Part shown: positions 25,136 to 38,292 of the stretch, one piece after another
Position numbering within the stretch: position 1 is the stretch's first letter
Layout: each line of letters begins with the position of its first letter
From: Seiridium cupressi
Lineage: Eukaryota > Ascomycota > Sordariomycetes > Amphisphaeriales > Sporocadaceae
Direction: 5' to 3'
Assembly (NCBI GenBank): GCA_036674765.1
Contig: JARVKI010000020.1
Location: 62,001-126,000, forward strand
DNA length: 64,000 bases
Program-made: the position numbers and the translations under genes
The notes under the pieces: generated by a model
Told to the model about the DNA's origin: nothing
The model's input: the letters and a program-made list of their open reading frames with translations, nothing else
The model's database searches: none

Positions 25136-28100
25136 TTATTTCTTGCCCTTCTTGCGCGCAGGAACGACCTTGAAGTCCGAAGGAATCGAGGTGCCGTTGT
25201 TGGCCTCCTTGTGCGGATTCTTCTTGGCAACCTCATTCCACCCACCAGTTGGCTGTAGTGGCACGTCGACTGCCCCTTGCTTCTCGAAGACACCCTTCTC
25301 CGCCAGCTTCTTCCTCCGGATGAACTCGTTGGCAAACTCACGACCATTCATGGTCTTGGAAATTTCGTAGACGACATCCGCGATGGTGCTAGCTTCGGCG
25401 GGAAACTCGAGTAGAGTCTGCGTGTAAATATCGACTAGATGATAATACTTAGCATATGACGGAGCAGATACTTCACAACTTCAATAACTTACCTTCAGCA
25501 ACGCCACCCCGCGTCAGCTGCCCTTGAACCCACTTGGTGAATTCATCCATGGCGTCATTACGGGACGTGTTGGCCGTCTTCAGAACGGGTCGAGCAACCG
25601 GGGCTGGGGAGGAGGCAATCGAAGGCTTGATGCTCGTGGAACTAACAGAACGAGACTGCGACGCGGGTCCCGTAGGGACCTTCACTTTGCCTCCAGCACC
25701 AACCGTAGCCCATCCTGCACCGGTCAAAGCCCCAGGGATAGCGCCCAAAGCCGCGGGCGAGGGAGCCGCATTAGGCTTCCCGGCAAGGTCGGCGTAGCGC
25801 TTCGCGCCAGACACCGATCCAGACTGAGCTGCAGCCTCTCTAGCTTTCATCTTACGTGCTTCCTCCTCGCGCTGGATGTCTGCCAGTGTCTTCTTCTTCT
25901 CCGCTGCCTGGGCAGCTGCAGTAAGTCCTGGCGCGGGTCCCTTGGTGGCTGCCGGCATGGTCCACGGGCTGGTAGCAGCCGCCGGAGATGAAGTCCCCCA
26001 AGTGCTAGACATGGGCAGACCGGAGGCAAGGGTGGCGGCCTTCTCGCGTTCTCGGGCAGCCTCTTGCTCCGCCGTGATGCGCCGAGCGGCAGCTGCAGCT
26101 TCCTCAGCCTTGGCGGCCTTCTTGGCCTCGGCCTCTTGGATTTCCTTCAGACTGGGCCCGCGCTGTGCTTCCGAGGCAGGATCCTTGGCCCAGGGAGCTA
26201 GCGGGGGAGGCTGCGTAGCAGCAGAAGATGGAGTCATCTCAGGGGTTTCGGATCGCGAACTAGTAGCGTACTGCTCGGGGAGATTTGACTTGACACGCTG
26301 AGGAGCAGGGGCAGGTAAAGGAGTGGACGATTGCGGCGGAGGGAAAGGCATGGGCAAGCCGCTAGATCTAGCTGCAGCAGATGCTTGTGCTTGGTCTGCT
26401 TGCTGGCTGATGAAATATGTCTCTGTTTCCTGCACGCTGTGGTTGTCGTCCTTCTTCTGCTTGATCTGTTCCTTCCCAGGGGCTGAGATCTCGGTAGCAT
26501 GGTTGAGAGGGCTTGAGACCGAACCAGATTCTTCCGAGGACTCGTGGTCGAGCGCGGTACGAGTCTGTTCAGCCTGGGCTTCGTGCTGAGCTCGAAGCTG
26601 TTCGAATTCCTCGAGTCGGTCGCGAAATCCTTCCTCATCCTCTAAGAGTTCCTGAGTCTGAGGGAGCCGGGAGCGAAAGGACTCCATCGACGAACTGCCC
26701 ACTGGAGGTTGTGCAGGAACAGAACCGATGGGGCCTGGCCCTCGCAGATTCAGCTCTTCGTCACGAAACATATCGCTGATGGTGTGGCCAGAACTCCCTG
26801 GGCCCATGATAGGTTGCTGAGGAGCGGAACCGAAGAAGGGGCCACTGCCTGCTATGGAGCCGATGGGAGCTTGCGGAGGGATCCCACTAGGTGAGCTGAT
26901 GCTCGAGAAACTGGGCTGACTTTGGAGGCTGTGGGCACTAGAATGGTGATGAAGTCCAGGATGTCCTTGCATTTGGACTCTTGCTAGCCGCTGCTGATTT
27001 GTAAGCACATCCCGCTGCTGAGCCATCATATACTGCTCCTCCTGCTTGCGCCTCTCCAGGTCGTTCTGCTCTTGCGCCGTCAGAGTGCGCCCGAATTGCG
27101 GGAAAACACCATTCAGAGGAGGAACGATACCACCACCAGCATTGGGGGGGAACGGACCAGCCTGGGCGGGTGGACCGTGTGGGATGCCCATCATGGGTAC
27201 TAGGAAAGGCTCTCTGGAGTTTCCAATACGTCGGATGAGTTGGCCTAAAGGCTCGAATTCCGGATCTTCCACCCTCTTGACACGCAAGTCCGCTGTGAAG
27301 AAGTTTGCCTTGTACCAATCGTTCATCTCAAGCCCCGTGAATGGCCCTTGCTGATGACCCTGCGGATCAAGGTACACCCATCGCATGCGGTCGGGCATGA
27401 CCATGCTTCGCGGCTGAGCTGATGGCGGCTCTGCAATCGTACTTGCACTGAAGGGTGTGCCACTACTCTGAGGGAATCCTTGTGGTTGGGATATAGCGGA
27501 AATGCCAGCCGCCATACCTTCGGAAGTCACGACTGAACGAGAGACGTCAGGGTTGAACATGTCAGCAAACCCGCCTCGACCAGTGCCAATCGGAGAATCG
27601 GTATTGCGACTAGGTTCGCCAAAGGCATTGCGACCAATGGCACCAAGCGGATTGGGATTAAGCTGCCGAACATCGGGGATTGAATCCGCCAAGCTCTCGT
27701 TGTCTTGATTCTGCATCTGCGACTGCATCGCCGGAGGAAACAGAGGATGCAGCTTGATGCTACGACCAATCGAGCCTGAACCAGGGAGTCCAGTGGCGCT
27801 GGCAGGACCAAAAACACCACTCAAGTTGCCCAAGCTCGGAGAGTGCAGATCACCCAGTGGCGAGAAGAGAGAGTTGCCGAAAGCATTACCAAAGGGGTTC
27901 CGTTCGCGATCGGGGGTTGCGGATGTAGGCCAGCCACCGAGAGTGCTCAACTGTGGCAGGGGTTTGGCCCCGACACTTGAGGTCTGGCTTCGATCGCTGC
28001 CCTCAAATGCTGCTTGGCCGAAAGGACGGGGGAAGCCACCAGCGCCGAATGCGGAAAGGTGCTCTTGTCCACCCAGACCAAGCCCATGACCATGTGACCC

Positions 28101-29769
28101 TTCGTTGCTCTCTTCGTTCGCACCACGATCTCCAGGTGGACTCCGGTAGGGGTTGGTCTCCGAGGGACTTAAGGGCTCATTCTCCAATTGACTGCCGAGA
28201 TTAAGGCCCGACATACCAAAATCCCCAGCGGAGCCCTTGACGGGAGTATCAAACAGACTGGCTCGCTGTGTGGGCGGAGGGCTATTGTCCTGAGCACCTC
28301 CTAGAACGGCACTGCCCGAGAGGCTCTCCTCACCGGCGAACGGATCAGTGTCAGTGCGCTGGCGAGGGCGCCAAGGGCCCCTAGGTTCAATAGCCGACGA
28401 CGGTTCACTTCCGCGAGCACCGATACTGTCGTTGCTATCCTTCGGAATCAAACGAGCAAGCCGTGACTGCCCACCTCCAGGTCGCTTATCGCCAATGGCA
28501 GAAGAGCCCGGGAGAGCAAAATTGCCAAAACTGCCCAGGCCTGATGCGGATGGAGTGGTGACTGCGGGCTGGCCCCAGAGAGTAGAAGCAGCTACGAGGC
28601 CTGGAGTACCCGAGGTCGTGTTGTTGCGCACCATGCCAGCGAAAGGATGCGTACTCTGACCTGCAGGGGGCTCACGTGGATTAGGATCTTCTTCAGGCTC
28701 TTCAAACATCGAGTCCTTAGCCTCATTATTTTTCCTCAGCCAAAATGAGCCACCCTCGCGAGTGGCCGAGGTAGGCGAAGTCAGTCCTCCGCCGCCAGAG
28801 TACGGATTTGTGTCGGTGGTTTCGCGACGTCGGGTTCCTGGTCTAGAGGCCGACGAGGGAGAGGCCAGCGAGAAGCTGTTGGGCGCACCATGACTAACGG
28901 ACGTTTTCCGTCCCCCGTTCAAGGCATTCCCCTCCTTGTTCTGAGGCGGAGGTTTAACGGGAGAGTTGACATCAGTCGAGAACACCTCTCTTTCCTCATC
29001 TGTCATCTCTCGTAGGCTGCTCGGTATTCTTACAGACCCGGAATCCCAACAAAGATCCGGCTCTTGCGGTTGAACATGAGACTCGGTACTTTTGCCCCAT
29101 CCACGAGTGGCCGTGTTATTGCCGTTGATGTGGCCTGGGTTCCAGCCTTGCACGAACAGCGCCGATACATCTATTGGGGGAAGAGATTCGAAGATGTTTA
29201 AAAGCTGTTCCCTCGAATATCTGCGCTGGCTTGGCTCGGTAGTGGCGCCCAGCGATTGGACGGCGTCCGCCGAGGTCGTCTGGCTGCTAATCGACTGGTT
29301 CGGGGTGGTTGAGGGTCTGCGGAAGGTCAAAGTCCCATTAGGTCGGCCAGTCCTAGACCTATAAGCACATGCGTATTAGTTTGCGACTGTTTTCTACTGG
29401 GTTGGGGTGTACCCGTTTTCATTCGCACGTGGACGGTGAAAGGTTGCATGTTCTCCGAGAAAAGAATGCTAGAAGATTATGGTCTTGGCAGAAATCAGGC
29501 CATGGATTGCTTTCAACGCAGTTGGCCAGGTCCAACGAGAGCCCAGCATAGATGCAAGAAGGCATCGCAGCGTAAGGGTAGGATGACTAAGGCAGATGTC
29601 CAGAGGCTCAACTGCGGGCATACCAGACGGATGGTGGCCACATATAACGACAGAAGCTCGAAAGAAAGAAAATAACATACCACTCTCCACTGGTGTTGTT
29701 CCGTCCATCGCGATGCGTGTTCTGGCCAGCGGCGGCTGAGGCAAAACTTGAAGGTAGATTCGACGGCAT
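25136..29769 (-). CDS. GYF-domain protein (SMY2/SYH1/GIGYF-like)
   Basis: Three exons: 29769-29681, 29358-25493 and 25434-25136 (1417 aa). GYF domains bind proline-rich PPG-phi peptides; fungal and animal relatives act in translational repression, mRNA quality control and vesicle traffic. The GYF domain lies at about residues 690-745 (MRWVYLDPQGHQQGPFTGLEMNDWYKANFF, with the W-x-Y and GPF hallmarks). It is flanked by long disordered Ser/Pro/Gly/Asn-rich sequence. A Gln/Arg-rich helix follows the domain, and an Ala/Glu/Lys coiled coil precedes the C-terminus. The C-terminus ends in the basic ARKKGKK. The first exon encodes MPSNLPSSFASAAAGQN. The acceptor of intron 1 is ambiguous by 6 nt (29358 or 29352), both in frame. 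Confidence 0.82.
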
Positions 29770-32403
29770 ATTGAGGATCTCGACAAAGTGCTCGCTCGGG
29801 TTGAACTCAGAAAGTGGTCCGCCGAATAATACAATTCCAAATGGGCAGATGCTTTTTCCGGCAGGGAAAAAGGCTCGATCAGTGGACTTGCAAGCAAGGG
29901 TTTGCGCTGTTGAGAATGAAAAAAATACACGGGGTAGGCAGTCGTGTCGCGGGTCAATTGGTCGATGATGCACAATTTGAGCTGTCGCGGCGCGTGAAGC
30001 TGAGGTGACGTTTGCGGATCGGAGGGGCGTGAGAGGTAGAGTAAGCCGGGAGGAAGCTTATTCGAGAACAGCAGACAGGGTCCAGAGCTGGAACGATCGG
30101 CGTGCGGTTACGATTATGCTGGTTGTGCGTTGCGTCGTGACGGTTTTTCTGTTCTGACAATCGGGTCCAGGAGAGGATGTCGAAATCGTAAATTTCAGAA
30201 TTTCCACTTTGCCTTCGGTGAAGCTGCCAGCTGGAGCAGCGCCAGTAGCCCAAAATCATGAGGCGAAACAAAGACCAATCACTGCTCACCAGCCGCCGCG
30301 CTAGGCCCTACGGGGGCAAGCTGCTCTGTGTCGAGTGTGCTAGTGCTAGCCCCGGGCTTCCAGGCGGCCGGGCCACAGGTGGGCATTGGAGTGAAAAGGC
30401 AGCTCCCGCAGCAACCAGCAGCACAAAAAAGGGGATGGCACTTATCTGTCATTATCATCTAGGTTACAGCAGTCTCCGGCTCTTCGACCTAAAGACAAGT
30501 GGCTGTCAAGCCATGAGCATCCAACAAAGCTTCCATGCAGTCTTCTATCGCCTATAAACAGTGCAAGATTTCCGCTGTCGGACCTAGCTGCGCCCACCAC
30601 ATGCCCATGTAAGACGAGGTCATTTAGGGGCACCCTATTCCGGAGGGGGGACGCCACGGCCAGCCATTGACATGACATTTTCCCTACCAGGTCTGTCATA
30701 CCAGCCAGAGCCAGTATGCAGCAAATACACGTATGTTGGGCCAAGCCGATCTCATGGCAATGCTTTTGGCGTACTTCTTTGTCATGCATGGAGGCCGGCA
30801 TGTGCAAATCCTGCTAAGCAATTAATCGTACTTTGAACGAAAGTAGAATATGATTGCGGCGGTCAGTTCTGGTAGTTTTTATGTATCAAACGGATCACCC
30901 GAGACGCAATGATAGGACGTGATGTTCATCATCCGCACCATAACAAACAACTACCTGCAACCCAGGTCGCTACACTAGTGATTCTTTCAAGCATCCGTTG
31001 CAACGCCATTCGCCAATACATGACTGTAAGCTCATTGGGATCGCGTCTTCACTGTGCAACCGCTACTGAAGGGGACATTCACTATACCTGGTTCTCTCTG
31101 AGATCTAGATGCTGAGAAATCCCATTCGACGAATTTGAAACTCGCACGGTCAACCCGATACCTTTGGCAGGGTTTCCGGAGATCAAGCAGTCCTGAGTCT
31201 GTGTGTGGGCAACTCTTGGATATTGAGATCTTATCAGCGACAATGGGCTCTACTACCTACTGTACCAGCGGGGTGCAATAACTGCGTCAACAATTGTGCC
31301 TGCGAAGATGTTGAAGAAGGCGAGTAAAGCATTCCTCCAGAGTCGATCATTTGTAGCCATGGCTATATTATCTCTAGCAGGCATGATCCACGATGTTAAA
31401 GCGTTATCCAAATGTAGATTTCACCATCAACGGTGGGTGGTTAGAAGGATGGCATCACCGTATGCTAAAGTGTATCTAGCCAGTCAAGTCACGTTAAGCA
31501 GCCGGCGCTGCATATTAGAGTGTCGGTTTACGCTAAGAGACTCCAATACAGTACTATATACCTGGCTAGACCTACGTAATATCAGGCCTCACCTTCAAGG
31601 CTCTTCGGAGCTACTATTGGTTCTCAGGGAACTGACCCGTGTTTGATCTAGTCAGGTGAAAACCCTGGTCTTCGTGAGGGATATGTATATTGCTGGCTGC
31701 AAGATGGACCCGCCACATCGCGATATACCCATGCACAGCAGATGAATCTCACATATCGGACTTATCGTTTTCGATACCACCAACGCCGGCCTTCGGGATT
31801 CCTAGTGAAAATGCTGCAGCCCCTCGCGACGACGCAATTGACGCGATGTGCCCACTTTCAGCCGAGGCGTGCTTGCTGCTTTATGTGGAGATCGGGAAAG
31901 CTTATATGAACACCGGGGTATGATTCCGTCATGATTAGCGTCGGCAGTCCCTTTTCCCGCTTCCCACGCTGTACACTTCGTCATCCAGACAAGATTCGGA
32001 TAGCCGGATGCGGTGCAATTAAGCTCACATCAGACATATGGTTTTATTTGTGGTGCCTGATGTTGAAGAGCTCTCGGGCCTCCCGTATCACCTGTCGGAT
32101 GTGTTTAGTATGCATATTAAGTGACGTCCTCCCGCCTCGGATTGACTAGTTAGTTCAGACAATAGTACACCAACACACTCGCTCTCCACAGTGGAACTCT
32201 ACTGCGGCGAGCCCTCGTAGGCATGATAGATCGCTCCGTTGACTTGCTCGCGTCGAAGCTAGAGAGCGAACGGCGCAAATGGTTGAGCTCTATATAAAGG
32301 CTGTTCAACCAGCGGACACTATGGATTACCAACATGAATCAACTCTTTTCTCCAACACAAATCGAAATAAAGCACCTATATATTTTACTCATACATTGCC
32401 ACC
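29770..32403. other. Intergenic region, 2.6 kb
   Basis: No supportable gene. Open frames around 30.3-31.9 kb are below about 120 codons and have no motif. The boundary between the housekeeping block (left) and the accessory genes (right) falls here. The last ~110 bp are the promoter of the NRPS-like gene. Confidence 0.55.
32291..32298 (+). promoter_or_regulatory. TATA box of the NRPS-like reductase gene
   Basis: A perfect TATATAAA lies 106 bp upstream of the ATG at 32404. It is followed by a CA-rich leader (CAACACAAATCG..., CTCATACATTGCCACC) that ends in a good Kozak context. This spacing is normal for fungal TATA-type, inducible promoters. Confidence 0.7.
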
Positions 32404-35400
32404 ATGACCTCCTATAAAACTCCAGCTCCACCCGGCAAAAGGCTCATTCCCCACATTGTTGATGATTTTGCGCAGAGGGATCCCGAGAGAGAGGCATTCC
32501 AAATCCCACAGTCATCAGACCCTAAGGACGGGTGGAAAGTAATCACATGGGGAGCATACGCCAACGCTATCAACCACGTCGCCCGCCGAATCACAGAAAT
32601 TTGTGGTAAACCAGAACAAGATGCATTTCCCACGATCGCCTATATTGGGCCCAACGACGCACGATATGTTGTACGTAACACGCAATGTGTATAACATATT
32701 CCATTGGCTTACAATTGTTTCCCAAGGTCATAATGGTTGCGGCCATAAAAGCAGGATACCAGGTGAGCCTCACTAATGTCCTAACCTTCGAAGCACGGAC
32801 TAGTTAATCTATTAGGTCCTCTTTATCTCCCCACGCAACTCGCAAGAGGGGCAGATGAACCTGTTCGACAAAACAGACTGTCACATCCTGGCCTTCCCCA
32901 AATCTCACCACAACATGGTACAGCCATGGCTGCAAGAAAGGGACATGCGGCCCGTAGAGGTCGGCGGTATGGACAAATGGTTCCCCGATGAGAAAGTCCC
33001 TCATTTCCCATACAACAAGACCTATGAGGATGCCGAATGGGATCCCGTTGTCGTACTGCACACCAGTGGGAGCACAGGGTTCCCTAAACCAGTCGTGGCT
33101 CGAGTCGGCATGCTCTCCGTGGGTGACGCCTTCCAAGAGCTGCCCGAATTCCAAGGGACAAAGTTCACGTTCAATGTGTGGACAGAAAAGTCGAAGAGGC
33201 AATTCTTCCCCAGTAAGCGTTGCCTCAACTTCCCCTAACGACCATCTACTCATTAGTGCAGTGCCACTTTTTCACGCTGCCGCTCTATACTGCTTTATCA
33301 ACATGACGTTGTATAGAGGTTCCCCGGTCGCATTCAGCGTTGAACGTCCCCTCTCCTCAGACCTCGTGGTCGAGAGTCTGAATCATATTGATGTCGAGGC
33401 CGCATTATTGCCGCCCGCCATACTCGAAGACATGAGCCAGGATGATGGATGCATCAAAGCCTTGCAGAAGCTGAACTTTATTCCATTTGGTGGCGGTATG
33501 TTTGCCAAATTGTTTGTAACGCTGCATAACTAACACCATAGCAGGTAGTCTGGCTCGAGAAGCTGGCAATAGATTGGCTCGAAACGGTGTAACTATTGTT
33601 AACGCCATCGCTGCCACCGAGTGAGTTCAGACCGATCTACGTAGTTTATAATGCTTTACTAACGTGAAACAGAGCGGCTCCATGGCCTTATTACTATCAA
33701 CAGAACTTGGAACTGTGGCAATATTTCATAATCAACTCAGAACTGATGGGCGCCGACTGGCGAAAGACAGACGAGGAGGACGTATTCGAACAGGTCATCG
33801 TCCGCCAGGACAAGAACCCTGGACTTCAGGGGTTCTTTTATACTTTCCCCGACGAAAACGAATATCACACCAAGGATCTGTATAAACCACACCCTACTCT
33901 TCCAAACCATTGGATTTACTACGGAAGATCGGATAACATAATCGTCTTCTCCAATGGCGAAAAGCTCAATCCCGTCACCATCGAGCATATTGTCGGAGGC
34001 CATCCACTACTTAAGGGTGCTCTTGTTGTTGGCTCCAACAGATTCCAGCCGGCATTGTTCATCGAACCTGTTGACTACCCCGAGAGCGATGAAGAGAGGC
34101 AGAAGCTTCTTGCCTCGGTATGGCCATTGGTGGTGAGCGCTAATAAGGAGACTGTTGCACACGGACAGATTGGACGCCAATTCATTACGCTGACGAATCC
34201 TGACAAGCCTTTCCCCCGTGCTGGGAAGGGGACTATCCAGCGTACGGGCGCAGTCAAGCTTTACAAGGATGAGATTGATCAGCTTTACGAGAAGTTCAGC
34301 CAGGTCTCCCAGACGGAGGCCCCTAGGCTCGATGTGAGTTCCGAGGATGCCTTGGTTCAGTCGATTGTGAAGCTCTTCGAGACGCACCTCGAATCTCCTC
34401 GGTTGGAGCCTGACACGGACTTTTTCTCTGCTGGTATGTATTGAGTCTTCAACATGCGGGTATTCATACTAACGAAGAAATTAGGCATCGATTCAATGCA
34501 GGTGATCAACGCATCTAGACTGCTTAGAGGTGGTCTCGAGGCCGCGGGCTATCACACTGATAGTGGTTCACTTGCGACTCGTGTTATCTATGGTAACCCG
34601 ACTCCTCGAAGACTCGCTCGTTATCTAAAGGACAAGCTCATCACTGGCGGGACAAAGGATGCTGACAACGAGGATATTGAGCAACAGCGAGTTATGAAGG
34701 ATCTACATGACAAGTACACCCGAAATCTCGAGGCCGCAAAGAAGGGCAGACCCGATGCCTCGGACAAGGACCAGACCGTCATCTTGACAGGCTCTACCGG
34801 AATGCTCGGCTCGTACCTGCTTGATCAGATGGCCAAGAACCCCAATGTGAAGAAGGTTATCTGCCTCAACAGGGCTGAGGACGGTGGTCTCAAGCAGCAA
34901 GAACGGGCGATGAAGGAGCGAGGACTCGATGCCTATTACGGAGGAGGTAAGGCTGAGTTTCATCATATCGACATCTCCCGCTCCGATCTTGGTCTTCCTC
35001 AGGAGGTCTATCGGCGCCTGTTGAAGGAAGCTGACCGTTTTATCCACAACGCCTGGCCCGTGAACTTCAACATCACCGTCGAGACATTCGAGCCTCACCT
35101 GCGGGGTGTCCGGAACGTCGCCGACTTTGCTACTCGTGCAGACAAGCGTGTTGCGGTCGTCTTCATTTCCTCCATTGGTACTGGTGATAGATGGGACTCG
35201 AACAAAGGACCTCTACCCGAAGAACGCCTCGAAGATACTAGTTTGCCCGGTGGCGGGTACGGACGCAGTAAGATGGTCGGTAGTATGATCATGGAGGACG
35301 CCACCAAGGTTGGCGACTTCCCTGCAGCCTCCATCCGCGTTGGCCAGATAGCCGGCCCCGAATCAGAAGCCGGGGCTTGGAACCGACACGAGTGGTTCCC

Positions 35401-35896
35401 GAGTATTATTGCCAGTAGCTTGTATCTCAAGGCCTTGCCTTCCGATCTTGGACTAACGAACCAGGTGGACTGGACACCGGTAGAGCGGATCGCTGGTCTG
35501 GTCCAGGAAATCATTGGTGTATCACAACAGGTCAAACCACAAGAGATCAGTGGGTACTATCACGGCGTCAACCCTTCGCAGACCACTTGGCAGAAGCTGG
35601 CGCCAGCGGTGCAAGAGTTTTACGGCAAAGACCGGCTTCCCGAACTTATCAGCTTCAAAGAATGGTGCGACCGTCTCGAGAAAACGCAATCCGATGATAT
35701 CAGAGCTATGGACGCGAATCCAGGTATCAAGCTCCTGGATACGTACAAAGGCATGTCCGCGGCTGCAGCAGCCGGGCATAAGCCGGTGACATTCGACATG
35801 AAGCGCACTGTTAATCAGAGCCCAACAATGAGGGATGCGAAGGCGATCAGTCCCGAGCTTCTGCAACATTGGTGCAAGCAATGGGCCTATAACTAG
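32404..35896 (+). CDS. NRPS-like carboxylate reductase (adenylation - thiolation - reductase)
   Basis: Seven exons: 32404-32670, 32727-32762, 32816-33212, 33262-33495, 33545-33620, 33673-34433 and 34485-35896; 1060 aa. The enzyme should activate a carboxylic or amino acid as AMP ester, load it on the carrier and release it as aldehyde or alcohol with NADPH. The adenylation domain has core A3 LHTSGSTGFPKPVV (about residue 182), the GRSDN motif (about 421) and the A10-like GKGTIQR. The carrier site is GIDSMQ with Ser594. The thioester-reductase domain has TGSTGMLG (about 692), a Ser-rich FISSIGT and the catalytic YGRSK (Y849). There is no condensation or thioesterase domain. Length matches fungal A-T-R enzymes. 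The substrate cannot be read from sequence by eye. The adjacent flavin monooxygenase could act on its product. Confidence 0.88.
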
Positions 35897-36484
35897 AAAG
35901 AGCGTATTTTCTTTGGGAGTGGTGGGAAGGCGTTTGGTTCACGGTATAAAGTAGTCTTTTAATTGAGGTGAATATTCCATGATCTATCGTTTGTTACGCT
36001 TTACTGGTTCTCGATCTTGACACTCAAGAATAAGGACCAATCGTGTCACTGGCGTGATAATACTGTAAACTGGTTTCGAATCAAAGTCCGTAATAGTTTC
36101 CGGCGTCCCGTGAAGGCGGCAAAGCGGATTTCCACCGGTAGCCGAGACCGGCCACAATGCTTGGTTTCGGAGCCATCCGCTGGTGGGAAGCCAAGATAAG
36201 AGCAGTCCAGTATAGCATTGCTGACCTGTGGCTGGACCCCACTCTTCTAGAGTTCCTCTTTTGGGCAATCTCACATCTTATCTGTCGGATATGACTGCGC
36301 CGACGGAAGCTGATAGCGCTGTTGGAGCTCCCAGTATGTCAAAACGGTGATGATTTATCTGCCACGAATTCTGCGATGATGGAGCAGACACTGCATACTA
36401 CTCCTGAACACAAATATTTACACTCACTCACTATCGCGTTGAGACACAGAACGAGTCTATTACCGCAGTACATAATCCCATATA
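35897..36484 (+). other. Intergenic region upstream of the RutA-like gene
   Basis: Holds the 3' UTR of the reductase gene and the promoter of the monooxygenase gene. The leader just before 36485 is CA-rich (ACACTCACTCACTATCG). No further gene seen. Confidence 0.6.
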
Positions 36485-37752
36485 ATGGCTCCAAAACCCT
36501 TGGACATTGGTGTCTTCATCCCCATAGGCAATGATGGGTGGCTCATTTCGACCACGGCGCCTAGGTTCATGCCTACCTTCGAGCTGAACAAGGAGATCGT
36601 GCTGAAAGCTGAGAGCTATGGCTTCGATTTCGCGCTCTCCATGATCAAACTGAGGGGGTTTGGAGGGAAGACGGAGCATTGGGACCACAACCTGGAGTCC
36701 TTCACGCTGATGGTATGTAAGTGACCTTGAAATGATGAGTAGGAGAAGGGCTGATGAGCGCTGCTAGGCCGGCCTTGCGGCAGTGACTTCCAAGATCAAG
36801 CTCTTCGCATCCACGGCGGTCCTTACACTGCCACCAGCGCTATGCGCAAGAATGGCAACGACGATAGATTCCATAGCCCCCGGCCGTTTTGGAGTTAACA
36901 TTGTCACTGGTTGGCAAGCGGCCGAATGTAAATGACCTTCTTGCTTATTTATCGGCATGGCTCAGCTAACACTTACTTCAGACACGCAAATGTCCATATG
37001 GCCCGGAGATGCGTATTTCGGGTACCGATATGACTACGCCGAGGAATACGTGCGTGTGATGCGAGAGCTTTGGAGCACAGGCGCTTCGGATTTCAAGGGG
37101 AAGCACTTCAAGATGGACGACTGCAAACTGTCTCCCCTACCCAGCCATGACATCAAGGTCATCGCAGCTGGACAGAGCCCTAGAGGTGTCAAGTTCGCGA
37201 GCGAATGGGCCGACTACAACTTTACGAGCGGTAAAGGCATAAACACGCCTACGGCGTTTGGTGATGCGAATGCAAAGCTGGTGGAGGCGGCGAAGGGGAC
37301 TGGTAGAGACGTCGGAGCGATGGTAGGTCGTCACGGGCCCGGAATCCTTTGATATGCTCTGATCTGGGTACTGATTACTTTAGGTCCTTTTCATGGTCAT
37401 CATGGACGAAACCGACGAAGCCGCTATTGCGAAGTGGAACCATTATCGAGAAGGCACGGATTGGGATGCGCTGGCCTGGGTTGCAGAGCAGAGCGGGAAG
37501 GACAAGCAGGCCGATGAATCGTCAACGGCAAGAAGACTCGTATCGAAGCTAGGCGATCCAGTCAACATGAATGGAGGAACATTAGTAGGGTCCTACGAAT
37601 CAATCGCGGGCATGCTGGACGAGGTCTCAGAGGTCGAAGGGCTTAAGGGCGTAATGTTGACATTCGATGAATTCTTGCAGGGGGTTGAAAAGTTTGGACA
37701 ATTTGTACAGCCCTTGATGAAAAGTCGGAGCAAGATTAGTAAGCCCATGTGA
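36485..37752 (+). CDS. RutA-like FMN-dependent (luciferase-like) monooxygenase
   Basis: Four exons: 36485-36712, 36768-36927, 36982-37322 and 37384-37752; 365 aa, close to bacterial RutA. RutA opens the uracil ring with O2, NAD(P)H-derived FMNH2 and a peroxy-flavin. The protein starts with [16 protein letters not shown] and shows the RutA signatures [30 protein letters not shown] (about 110-120), [18 protein letters not shown] and [11 protein letters not shown]. It has the TIM-barrel bacterial luciferase fold. No RutB-F homologue is nearby, so a role in pyrimidine breakdown is not shown by context. A role in tailoring the product of the A-T-R enzyme is possible. Three introns argue for long residence in the fungal genome even if bacterial in origin. 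Confidence 0.82.
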
Positions 37753-38292
37753 AGACCATAGCTCGGGGAACAAAGGAATGCACGTTTTGAAGATGATGAG
37801 TTAGACAGGCCGGGGCTTGTAGGTTGAACAATAATAAGCACAATGCAAAGAATTGCTTCTGAGCGCTTTGAGGACAATGATTTGAATACATTTGAGATTT
37901 GAAAATATATGAGAAGAAAGAAAAAAGGGATGGGGGGAGGCAAGGAGAGACAGAGAGGAGAGAGGGAGATTTACTCACTAATACAAGCAATGTTGAGTTT
38001 GTTTTACCAGACGCTTACAATTTTCAGAAACATAGCATTGGTATTTTCTCTACCGGACGCCTTACCCGACGCCATTTTGAAAACAACAGCCTACCTGATT
38101 CACATGGTCATTTTTCTCTTGAAAGCAACGGCCGACCTGATTATTAACGCGAGTGGCAGATCACCCGATTGAAGCCAATAGTACTCGCAACGCAATGCAA
38201 TTACTGAAATTCCCCTTGCCATTTGTCCTCCTGTGGCAGTAAAGCCAAAAGCAGAAAAGCATGTCGATTGGTAGCAGCTCGCAAGAGATGAC
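37753..38292. other. Convergent intergenic region
   Basis: Non-coding. A purine-rich strand (AAAAAAGGGATGGGGGGAGG..., 37918-37970) may belong to the 3' UTR of one of the flanking genes. Confidence 0.6.
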
